From Syntrophaceae bacterium (GTDB lineage: Bacteria; Desulfobacterota; DTXE01): a stretch of 8,877 bases of DNA. Location of the stretch: the NCBI GenBank assembly GCA_012962595.1, contig DTXE01000478.1, positions 1 to 8,877 on the forward strand, in the 5' to 3' direction. Shown piece by piece: positions 1 through 6,372 of the stretch. The stretch's first letter is position 1. Every line of letters starts with the position of its first letter. The position numbers and the translations under genes were made by a program. Under the pieces are notes generated by a model. It saw only the letters and a list, made by a program, of their open reading frames with translations. It searched no databases and was not told where the DNA came from.

Positions 1-959
1 CCACAGCACCATTCCTCACCCATCACATGATATTTTAGCCCTAATTTATCGAAGATTCCAAGCATAGCATCTGCAATCTCCGGCACTCTATATCTGGCAA
101 TGGGAAATCTGGCAAATTCATAGAAATCAGTTACCTCATCCAATGTTAAGGCCTTCTGAATCCAGGGTGACGGTGGTAGTTTTTTAAAACTCCTGTACCT
201 AACCTCTTGAGGACTATTATACTTTGAAAAAAGGCGATCCCAGAAAGAGTCACTATATATTTTACTCCTCTTGCCAGGTTTTCTCAAAAAGTCTAAATAA
301 CCTTGATATACCATATCTTGGGTTTCTATGAGGTTCAACCATTTAAAGAGAGAGGTGGGTTGAGGAAGAGAGGCCATCTTCTTATATTCAATATTTGATT
401 CTTTGATGAACCTGTGCGCAGATTTTACTGCCCTATGGTGATAAATACCGCACAAACCTATGTAAAGGGTAAGAAGAATGAGTGAAAGGGAACAGATCAA
501 GGTAGTCCATCTTTTGAGAAAATAACAAAGTATCAAAGGAATCAGTAAGATGGCCGTAAATGAGGGGTCGATTATAAATACCAGATCAAGCCAGAAGCGT
601 CTATTTGAGAGGGGTGAAAATATCATGGTTCCATAGGATGTGATAAGGTCAAGAAAGAGATGACTTAGCAGGGCAAATGCGCATATCCAGAAAAATACCC
701 AAAATCGCTTGATGTGTGAGATCTTAACAAAAATGTATGCCAAAATGAGGGCAAAAAGAGGTATGCAAAATATAGAATTTAGAATCCATCGATGATATTT
801 TACTAATAGAAGCTTATCTCCCAAAAGATATAAAGGCCAATCTATGTCCGGCAAGAGAGCAGAGGCAACTCCGGCTATTGTTCCCCACTTACCAACTGTT
901 TTATTCAAGCCGGCCTTTGCGATTGCCGCACCAGCCAGACAATGAGTGATGGTATCCAG
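1..959 (-). CDS. YdjM-like membrane-bound metal-dependent hydrolase, C-terminus cut by window edge, probable CTG start
   Basis: The frame is open without a stop from 959 to the left edge (319 complete codons, C-terminus missing). The N-terminus after the first codon reads DTITHCLAGA, the usual opening of YdjM/PF04307 'LexA-binding, inner membrane-associated putative hydrolases', which normally begin M-D-T-hydrophobic-T-H. Further family marks are LLPDIDW (about 36-41), HRW (56-58) and SHLFLDLITSYGT (about 99-111); their His and Asp residues are the presumed metal ligands. Hydrophobic segments at about 60-80, 87-108, 123-149 and 153-174 suggest an inner-membrane protein. A soluble tail of more than 140 residues follows (FKWLNLIET near 205-213), as in longer family members. 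A TAA lies directly before the CTG codon, so no upstream start is possible in frame; the first downstream TTG (codon 18) would remove the DTITH motif. The reaction catalysed by this family is not established. It is transcribed away from the radical SAM cluster and looks unrelated to it. Confidence 0.85.
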   Translation of the reverse strand, partial: MDTITHCLAGAAIAKAGLNKTVGKWGTIAGVASALLPDIDWPLYLLGDKLLLVKYHRWILNSIFCIPLFALILAYIFVKISHIKRFWVFFWICAFALLSHLFLDLITSYGTMIFSPLSNRRFWLDLVFIIDPSFTAILLIPLILCYFLKRWTTLICSLSLILLTLYIGLCGIYHHRAVKSAHRFIKESNIEYKKMASLPQPTSLFKWLNLIETQDMVYQGYLDFLRKPGKRSKIYSDSFWDRLFSKYNSPQEVRYRSFKKLPPSPWIQKALTLDEVTDFYEFARFPIARYRVPEIADAMLGIFDKLGLKYHVMGEEWCC

Positions 960-967
960 TTATGTTT

Positions 968-972
968 CTCCC
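968..972 (-). promoter_or_regulatory. Shine-Dalgarno site supporting the CTG start
   Basis: The minus strand reads GGGAG here, 8 bases before the CTG at 957-959. The spacing is good for a ribosome binding site. With the TAA at 960-962, it is the main evidence that translation begins at CTG. Confidence 0.55.
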
Positions 973-986
973 AGTTTCTTGTCCTT

Positions 987-998
987 CGCTACCTAGCG
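987..998. repeat. interrupted palindrome CGCTA-CC-TAGCG, possible operator
   Basis: Two perfect 5-bp arms (6 bp counting the flanking T/A pair) surround a 2-bp centre. The element lies between the divergent YdjM-like gene and the rightward promoter, 28 bases upstream of the YdjM-like start codon. Size and placement suit a small operator. No family of regulator can be named from it, and a short palindrome could also occur by chance. Confidence 0.3.
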
Positions 999-1052
999 AT
1001 TTTAGTTGAAAACGAGGCAAAATTAAAGAAGATTTTGAGAATGGGGAAATAC

Positions 1053-1082
1053 TTGACAATGGGAGCCTGATTATCTTATAAA
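1053..1082 (+). promoter_or_regulatory. sigma70-type promoter for the small protein / radical SAM genes
   Basis: A perfect -35 hexamer TTGACA (1053-1058) is followed after 18 bases by TATAAA (1077-1082), five of six matches to the -10 consensus. Transcription would begin around 1089-1092, leaving a leader of about 20 bases before the ATG at 1112. This is the best promoter match I found and it supports 1112 as the first gene of a rightward transcript. Confidence 0.7.
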
Positions 1083-1111
1083 ACTATTTCGCTTTTCAGC
1101 AGAATAAGACA

Positions 1112-1288
1112 ATGGACGAAAACCTGACCATAGAGAAAATCAAAGATTTCTCCAAAAATGGGAAGATCACTTGCCGACAGGCCCTTAAAATCGCAGAAGA
1201 AAGGGGTGTATCTCCAGAAAAAATAGGCACCCTTCTTAATAAATTAAAGATAAAAATTGTTAGCTGCCAACTGGGGTGTTTCAAGTGA
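1112..1288 (+). CDS. small 58-residue protein with C-terminal CQLGCFK motif, function unknown
   Basis: The frame runs from ATG 1112 to TGA 1286-1288 and encodes a charged, mostly helical-looking protein. Residues 18-42 (KITCRQALKIAEERG onward) resemble a small helix-turn-helix or helical-hairpin module, and the tail IKIVSCQLGCFK holds a CX3C pair plus a third Cys at 21. Three things argue that it is real: a near-consensus promoter just upstream, a stop codon overlapping the radical SAM start (GTGA at 1285-1288, a sign of translational coupling), and a compact motif-like tail. The ribosome binding site is weak (AATAAGA). I recall small proteins ending in CQLG-C/L-F from anaerobic bacteria, but cannot name a family. 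The Cys pair could bind metal or an Fe-S cluster, or the protein could act as a partner or regulator of the radical SAM enzyme; both are inference. The opposite-strand frame at 1096-1284 is a shadow. Confidence 0.65.
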   Translation: MDENLTIEKIKDFSKNGKITCRQALKIAEERGVSPEKIGTLLNKLKIKIVSCQLGCFK

Positions 1289-2208
1289 GGTGCATATTTG
1301 GACCGGTCTCTTCAAGAAGACTCGGTTTATCTTTGGGCTTAGACCTCATTCCTTATAAGACCTGCAGCTATGACTGTATCTACTGCGAGTTGGGACGGAC
1401 TTCACATAAAACCCTTGAGCGCCATGAATATATTCCAAAAAAAGAGGTACTCAAGCAACTTTGGTCCTATCTTGAAACGCTAGATGTAATGCCTGATTAT
1501 CTTACCCTCTGCGGCTCTGGCGAGCCAACCCTCAATTCAAAGATAGGTGAAATCATAAGAGAGATAAAGGGTAAGATTTCTATTCCTGTAGCCATATTAA
1601 CCAATGGCTCTCTGCTTTTCATGGAAGATGTTAGAAGAGACATGGTAGAGGCGGATGTGGTTTTACCCTCTTTAGATGCGGTGACGGAAGCAACCTTTCA
1701 GGTGACAAACCGTCCTTATAAATCCTTGGACATAAAGAAGGTGATAAAGGGCATGGTTGATTTTAGGCAGGAATTTGGGGGGCAGATATGGCTAGAGGTC
1801 ATGCTGTTACGAGGGGTAAACGATGAGAAGTCAGAGATTAACAGGATAAAGGCCATTATTGAGAGAATCAAACCTGATAAAATCCAGCTGAATACGGTTG
1901 TGAGACCTCCGGCGGAGGATTATGCTGCTCCTCTTACCTTAAATCAGCTAAATAAAATCAGAGATACCCTGGGAGATAAAACTGAGATAATAGCTGATCT
2001 TACCAAGACCCGTAAATTTCACCCCAGTACTAATTTAGAGGTAGACATCCTCAGTATAATTAAAAGAAGGCCTTGTACTGCCGAGGATATATCAAACTCC
2101 TTGGGTGTACCGGGGACAGAAATTGCTGATACTATGGGTCGATTGATCAAGAAAGGTAAGGCGAGGTATAGGATTTTCAATGGAAAGGGATTTTACAGTC
2201 TCCCCTGA
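1285..2208 (+). CDS. radical SAM protein, COG0731 (TYW1/wyosine-synthetase-like) with C-terminal winged helix
   Basis: The opening IFGPVSSRRLGLSLG followed by CSYDCIYCELGRT is diagnostic of the COG0731 radical SAM family, called tRNA-imidazoG37/wyosine synthetase-like after archaeal and eukaryotic homologues. The CX3CX2C cluster motif is C27, C31, C34 (numbered from GTG 1285) and would bind the [4Fe-4S] cluster that cleaves S-adenosylmethionine. GSGEPT (77-82) is the SAM-binding GGE-like motif. LTNGSLL (about 105-111) and the WLEVMLLRGVND segment (169-180) match later barrel strands. Residues from about 252 form a winged-helix-like tail (RRPCTAEDISNSLG to the end). Start choice: GTG 1276 also opens the frame, but GTG 1285 gives the usual M-x-x-hydrophobic-F-G-P start, has GGGGTG 6 bases upstream, and makes a 4-base overlap with the small gene. 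Length is 307 residues. Bacteria generally do not make wyosine, so the true substrate is unknown. Confidence 0.9.
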   Translation: MRCIFGPVSSRRLGLSLGLDLIPYKTCSYDCIYCELGRTSHKTLERHEYIPKKEVLKQLWSYLETLDVMPDYLTLCGSGEPTLNSKIGEIIREIKGKISIPVAILTNGSLLFMEDVRRDMVEADVVLPSLDAVTEATFQVTNRPYKSLDIKKVIKGMVDFRQEFGGQIWLEVMLLRGVNDEKSEINRIKAIIERIKPDKIQLNTVVRPPAEDYAAPLTLNQLNKIRDTLGDKTEIIADLTKTRKFHPSTNLEVDILSIIKRRPCTAEDISNSLGVPGTEIADTMGRLIKKGKARYRIFNGKGFYSLP

Positions 2209-2210
2209 GA

Positions 2211-2228
2211 ACTTCTTAAGTTAGAAGT
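2211..2228 (+). repeat. small hairpin ACTTCT-TAAGTT-AGAAGT between radical SAM and MBL genes
   Basis: A perfect 6-bp stem with a 6-base loop begins three bases after the radical SAM stop. No U-tract follows, so it is not a clear terminator. It overlaps a possible GTG start at 2227 and may mark an mRNA processing or translation-control site. The stem is A+T-rich and would be only weakly stable. Confidence 0.3.
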
Positions 2229-2238
2229 GAGAGGTGAA

Positions 2239-3072
2239 ATGAGGGTTAGACTTACCATATTATGTGAAAATACTGTCACTTTTGCCTTAAATACCCTTGG
2301 TGAACATGGTTTTTCAGTGTTTATTGAGACTGAATATGGAAATTATCTGCTCGATACCGGACAGGGTAGTACCCTCATCCATAATGCTCTATCTCTCAAA
2401 AAAGATTTGCGAAAGGTAAATAAGATATTCCTAAGTCATGGCCATTATGATCATACTGGCGGACTTCTTCCTTTTTTGAATATAGTACATGGTGTTGAGG
2501 TTATTGGCCATCCTGATGTTTTTATGAATAGGTATGCAAGGCGACCTTCTGGAGAGATAAATTACATAGGAATACCATATCGGCAGGTGCTTTTAGAAGG
2601 TATGGGGGCTAGATTTATCCTCCATAAAACATTTGAAGAAGTAGGCCCTGGCCTTTTTCTTACTGGTGAAATACCCAGAAAAACTACCTTTGAAGGAGGA
2701 GATGCTCACCTATTGATTAAAGAAGGAGACGGTTATATTCCCGATCCTTTTCTGGATGACCAATCGCTCATCCTTGATACCCCAAAGGGATTGATTATAA
2801 TTCTGGGCTGCGCCCATGCAGGCACTATTAATACTATTAATCATGCAATCGATAGAATGGGTAAAGACAAAATTTATGCAGTAGTAGGGGGAATGCACTT
2901 ACATTCCTCCACATCTGATCAGATAGAACAAACCGTCAAGGCCCTAAATGAATTTGACCTCGGGAGGTTGGGCACATCTCACTGTACAGGCCCCAATGCT
3001 TCACATATATTAGCCTCGGTATTCGGGGATAGATTCTTTTTCGCTCATGTAGGCACTGTGATTGAAGCGTAA
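2239..3072 (+). CDS. MBL-fold metallo-hydrolase, COG1237 type
   Basis: This 277-residue protein carries the metallo-beta-lactamase signature HGHYDH (67-72, numbered from ATG 2239) followed by TGG, plus later ligands in GCAHAG (His193), GGMHLH (His220 region) and SHCTG (His248). The early EHGFS motif (about 22-26) and LLDTGQG (37-43) are typical of COG1237, whose members are often labelled 7,8-dihydropterin-6-methyl-4-(ribofuranosyl)aminobenzene-5'-phosphate synthase-like after archaeal homologues. That label should not be taken as function here: no other tetrahydromethanopterin gene is visible. A cytosolic zinc or iron hydrolase is expected, since no signal peptide is seen. Start: GTG 2227 also opens the frame but has no Shine-Dalgarno site. 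ATG 2239 begins the family-like MRVRLTILCENTV and has GAGGTG just before it, though with unusually short spacing, so the start is uncertain by four codons. It probably shares a transcript with the radical SAM gene 30 bases upstream. Confidence 0.88.
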   Translation: MRVRLTILCENTVTFALNTLGEHGFSVFIETEYGNYLLDTGQGSTLIHNALSLKKDLRKVNKIFLSHGHYDHTGGLLPFLNIVHGVEVIGHPDVFMNRYARRPSGEINYIGIPYRQVLLEGMGARFILHKTFEEVGPGLFLTGEIPRKTTFEGGDAHLLIKEGDGYIPDPFLDDQSLILDTPKGLIIILGCAHAGTINTINHAIDRMGKDKIYAVVGGMHLHSSTSDQIEQTVKALNEFDLGRLGTSHCTGPNASHILASVFGDRFFFAHVGTVIEA

Positions 3073-3083
3073 TCAAGTTTATA

Positions 3084-3097
3084 ATGAGAGCTCTCAT
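3084..3097. repeat. perfect 14-bp palindrome ATGAGAGCTCTCAT, possible operator
   Basis: The palindrome has no central spacer and lies 12 bases after the MBL hydrolase stop, in the 178-base gap before the activase gene. Beyond one mismatched pair, three further outer pairs also match. With no U-run after it and no natural loop, a dimeric regulator site is more plausible than a terminator. Its GAGAGC arm recurs in the terminator at 7707-7740. Confidence 0.45.
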
Positions 3098-3183
3098 AAT
3101 ATACGAGCCTGAGGAATGACAAAGGAAATGATTTTTGGTATTGAGGAATTTGGTTTTCATTTGATATTTAGGCTTTAGGGTAT

Positions 3184-3211
3184 GGATCCTGTATCATGTA
3201 TCGTGAATCAG
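3184..3211 (+). repeat. four degenerate tandem heptamers (GTATCAT-like)
   Basis: The run reads GGATCCT, GTATCAT, GTATCGT, GAATCAG in strict 7-base register. Positions 1 and 3-5 (G-ATC) are invariant across all four units. It ends 27 bases before the activase Shine-Dalgarno site, so it lies in the presumed leader or promoter region of that gene. It may be a decayed simple repeat or a phased regulatory element. Confidence 0.45.
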
Positions 3212-3237
3212 GGCATTTAGCATTTAAAACTGCTTAT

Positions 3238-3253
3238 AGGGGGGATTCTCTTG
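3238..3253 (+). promoter_or_regulatory. Shine-Dalgarno site and TTG start of the activase gene
   Basis: AGGGGGGA (3238-3245) precedes TTG 3251 with 6 bases between the last G and the start codon. This supports the TTG as the true start; the following residues DNVRYDVGIDIG place the first ATPase strand at the expected distance from the N-terminus. Confidence 0.65.
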
Positions 3254-6200
3254 GATAACGTAAGGTATGATGTTGGTATCGACATTGGTTCAGTCAGTAT
3301 AAATTGTATAGTTCTCGCCCCGGAGGGCAAGATAACCTTTGAGTATCCTTATAAAAGACATTTCGGAAGGGTCTTGGAAGAAACCATAGCCCTCATAAAG
3401 GACCTTTATAGAAGATATGGGAGAGATAATATTAATTCTATCTCTTTTACCGGGAATCATGGCAAGGTTATCAGTGAAAAGATTGGTGGTATCTATGAGT
3501 TTGATACCATTTCACAGGTTCTGGGTTCTATACATGTAGCCCCAGGTGTGCGGACTATCATAAGCATGGGGGGGCAGGATATCGCCTTGTTCCAGCTAAC
3601 CTATAACCATGACTCATGGGAATTAGAGTATTTTAATATGAACGGACCTTGTGCTTCGGGAACCGGTTCTTTTATAGATCAGCAAGCAGAAAGACTTTCT
3701 TCATCCATTTATGGAAAAGAGATAGATCTCTCGCAGGAGCATATTCTGAATACCCTGGAGGACTTTATCAATATAGGGCTTCAAGGCAAGAACCCAGCCA
3801 ATGTGGCCTGTAGGTGTACAGTTTTTACTAAGACAGATATGATTCACTTACAGAATAAAGGTGAAAAACTGGAAAATATCATTTCTGGTTTGCACAAAGG
3901 TAATGCAGCCAATTATGTTAGCACCATCGTTTGTAGTAGGAAAATAAGTGCTCCTGTTATCTTTATCGGGGGGTTGGCCTCTAATATGCTTCAAGTAGAG
4001 GCATTCCGAAAGTATTATCCCAATATCATTGTCCCACCGTACCATACCTCTTTGGGTGCCTTGGGAGTGGCCTTGCAGACCCAAAGGCAGGGCCTTAGAG
4101 GTATTGTTGAAATTAGAAAGTTAGAATCCATTAGCAATTTGGAGATGGAATCATTCCCTCGGGCCCCCAGGCTTAGGCTCAAAAAGACATACTTCCCCGA
4201 AGATAATGAGGTTACCTATGTGTTTGATAAAACAAAGAAGATCGATGTATTTCTAGGGATTGATATAGGATCCACTACCACCAAATATGCCCTCATTGAT
4301 AATGAGAAAAATATAGTTCATAAAAGATATTTTCAGACTCAGGGAAAACCCATCGAGGTTACTCAAAACCTTTTATCCATCATCCGTGAGGAAGTTGGGG
4401 ATTTTATCCATATCAAGGGTGTAGCTACCACCGGTTCGGGTCGGAATGTGGTGGGAGATTTTATTAATGCTGACTTGATAATTGATGAAATAACTGCTCA
4501 TGCCAGGGGAGGAGTGGAGATCGATCCTACCATAGATACCATCTTTGAAATTGGAGGCCAGGACTCCAAATACATATATATTGAGAATACCTACCCCCTG
4601 GATTTTGACATGAACAAGGTTTGTGCAGCGGGAACCGGAAGTTTTCTTCATGAACTGGCCAATAAAAACAAGATAAATATCGTGGATGAATTTCAAGAAG
4701 TAGCCCTTTCTTCAGAGCGTCCTGTTAAATTGGCCGAAAGATGCACGGTATTTATGGAATCAGATCTTATGTCCTATGCCCAAAAAGGTGCTCAAAAGAA
4801 AGACCTAATTGCTGGCCTATGCTATGCCATCGTCTACAACTACCTCAACAGGGTTATAGGTAAGAGGAAAATCGGCAAAAACATTATGTTCTTAGGAGGA
4901 CCATCTCTCAATAAGGGCATAGTGGCTGCCTTTGAGAATGTTCTTAATAGACAAATTATCGTTCCCAAACATCGGGAGGTGCTGGGTGCCTTTGGGGCAG
5001 CTTTGAGTGTACGGGAGAAGATGCAGAAAGAGGGGATAACCGAATCCATCTTCAGGGGTCTGGATGAGCTGATTAACGATAAGATGAAATATGTAGAGAC
5101 CATATGCAGGGCCGATAAGAACTGCCATAATGAATGTAAATTGAAGATTTATAATTTTGGGGGACGTAAGAGCGTCTGGGGTGGTGAATGCGGCCGATAT
5201 GATGTAGCCAAGCCAGGTACTGTTATGGAGAAGAATTATTTTAAACTAAGGGAGACCACATTTTACAAATTTATGGAAGGAAAGTATTTGGATCTTGACC
5301 AATTGCTGAGATCCTCTAAAGAAAAAGAGCCTTCCTTTTGCTACATAGATGGTAAACCCACAGTGGGTATGCAGCGGGCCCTTTACTTTCACCAATTTGG
5401 TGTATTCTGGACCAACTTCTTTTCAGAGCTTGGTTTTAAGTGCATTCTCTCCCCTAAGACCAATCATCAGGTATCTAGCGCTGGTATTGAATCAATGACT
5501 TCGGAGACATGTTATCCGGTTAAGGTATCCCATGGTCATGTCAAAATTCTCATGGATAAAACCAAATATCTATTTTTACCCAGCATGATCAATATGCCCA
5601 CCCCTGATGAAAAGGAAACCGGTTTTTACTGTCCTATGGTCCAGAGCAACCAATATATGGTTAAGGCAGCCCTTTCTTTAGATGAGAAAAAATTAATAAC
5701 ACCCACTGTTCATTTTAAATGGGATGACAGGAGATTATGGGCTGAGCTCCATTCACAATTAGCCCCACTGTTTCACTTCTCTAGAAGAAAGGTGGAGAAT
5801 GCCTTTCACACCGCAATGGAAATACAAAAGGCATTTGAGATGGAAATGTACCGCATGGGAAGGGATATTATAAAATCGGTTGGTGAAGGGGAGATATTAG
5901 TGGTGGTCACAGGAAGGCCATATAATCTATGTGATGAAAGACTAAACTTAAGATTGGGCCATAACTTAAGCAAACTGGGTATCAAGGCCATTTCTCAGGA
6001 TTTTCTGTATACGGATGATGTACATTTATCAGACTTTCCCCATATGTATTGGGGACTAGGGGCCAAGATACTCAGGGTTGCCAAGGCCATCGAGAGTAGA
6101 CCAAATTTTTATGGAATCCATTTGACGAACTTTTCCTGTGGTGCCGATTCATTCTTAGAGCATTTTTATAAGCACATAATGGGAGATAAGCCTTATCTGA

Positions 6201-6319
6201 TACTGGAGCTTGACGAGCACAGTGCAGTTGCTGGGGTGATGACCCGACTAGAGGCCTATAAAAATGTCATTCACAACAGCCATGCTAAGTACCTTAAGTC
6301 AATAACCATGGCGGCCTAA
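3251..6319 (+). CDS. tandem BadF/HgdC-type ATPase plus DUF2229 (COG3580) protein; ATP-dependent low-potential electron activator
   Basis: This 1022-residue cytosolic protein has two ASKHA ATPase modules. Module 1 (about 6-275) has DIGSVSIN (11-18), GGQDIAL (107-113), NGPCASGTGSF (Cys134) and CRCTVFTKTDM (Cys189). Module 2 (about 333-590) has DIGSTTTK (338-345), GGQDSKYI (435-442), CAAGTGSF (Cys458) and ERCTVFMESDL (Cys498). In the 2-hydroxyglutaryl-CoA dehydratase activator HgdC, Cys at these two places hold a [4Fe-4S] cluster shared between two subunits; here the tandem copy could form the same interface within one chain. A Cys-rich linker follows (Cys619, 625, 629, 647), then a DUF2229-like region from about 700 (VGMQRALYFHQFG, TSETCYPVKVSHGHV with Cys754, FYCPMVQSNQ with Cys794) and a tail with SCGADSF and LELDEHSAVAG. 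ATP hydrolysis would drive electrons to a partner, most likely the next gene product. Related proteins are commonly fused to the HgdB-like part in one chain of about 1,400 residues. The substrate is unknown. Confidence 0.92.
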   Translation: MDNVRYDVGIDIGSVSINCIVLAPEGKITFEYPYKRHFGRVLEETIALIKDLYRRYGRDNINSISFTGNHGKVISEKIGGIYEFDTISQVLGSIHVAPGVRTIISMGGQDIALFQLTYNHDSWELEYFNMNGPCASGTGSFIDQQAERLSSSIYGKEIDLSQEHILNTLEDFINIGLQGKNPANVACRCTVFTKTDMIHLQNKGEKLENIISGLHKGNAANYVSTIVCSRKISAPVIFIGGLASNMLQVEAFRKYYPNIIVPPYHTSLGALGVALQTQRQGLRGIVEIRKLESISNLEMESFPRAPRLRLKKTYFPEDNEVTYVFDKTKKIDVFLGIDIGSTTTKYALIDNEKNIVHKRYFQTQGKPIEVTQNLLSIIREEVGDFIHIKGVATTGSGRNVVGDFINADLIIDEITAHARGGVEIDPTIDTIFEIGGQDSKYIYIENTYPLDFDMNKVCAAGTGSFLHELANKNKINIVDEFQEVALSSERPVKLAERCTVFMESDLMSYAQKGAQKKDLIAGLCYAIVYNYLNRVIGKRKIGKNIMFLGGPSLNKGIVAAFENVLNRQIIVPKHREVLGAFGAALSVREKMQKEGITESIFRGLDELINDKMKYVETICRADKNCHNECKLKIYNFGGRKSVWGGECGRYDVAKPGTVMEKNYFKLRETTFYKFMEGKYLDLDQLLRSSKEKEPSFCYIDGKPTVGMQRALYFHQFGVFWTNFFSELGFKCILSPKTNHQVSSAGIESMTSETCYPVKVSHGHVKILMDKTKYLFLPSMINMPTPDEKETGFYCPMVQSNQYMVKAALSLDEKKLITPTVHFKWDDRRLWAELHSQLAPLFHFSRRKVENAFHTAMEIQKAFEMEMYRMGRDIIKSVGEGEILVVVTGRPYNLCDERLNLRLGHNLSKLGIKAISQDFLYTDDVHLSDFPHMYWGLGAKILRVAKAIESRPNFYGIHLTNFSCGADSFLEHFYKHIMGDKPYLILELDEHSAVAGVMTRLEAYKNVIHNSHAKYLKSITMAA

Positions 6320-6362
6320 ATGGCTTAGAGCATAGAGCCTGAATTTAAAGAAATGGGAATTT

Positions 6363-6366
6363 GGAG
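6363..6366 (+). promoter_or_regulatory. Shine-Dalgarno site selecting ATG 6373
   Basis: GGAG followed by AAGGCC gives a 6-base gap to ATG 6373. The competing TTG 6361 has only GGGA two to five bases before it, which is too close. This favours the shorter protein. Confidence 0.5.
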
Positions 6367-6372
6367 AAGGCC

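Noticed and set aside
1096..1284. Minus-strand frame of 62 codons
   Set aside because: It is antisense to the 58-residue small gene, has no family-like motif, and lies across the strong rightward promoter's transcript.
1285..2208. Annotation as a true wyosine (TYW1) enzyme
   Set aside because: The fold family fits, but wyosine is an archaeal and eukaryotic tRNA base and the window holds no other wyosine gene.
3116..3178. Short frame of 20 codons (MTKEMIFGIEEFG...) in the intergenic gap, as a possible leader peptide
   Set aside because: The GAGGA before ATG 3116 touches the start codon, leaving no spacing for initiation, and no attenuator hairpin follows.
3848..5128. Several minus-strand frames of 78-107 codons inside the activase gene
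   Set aside because: All are shadows of a long, motif-rich coding frame; none has recognisable motifs.
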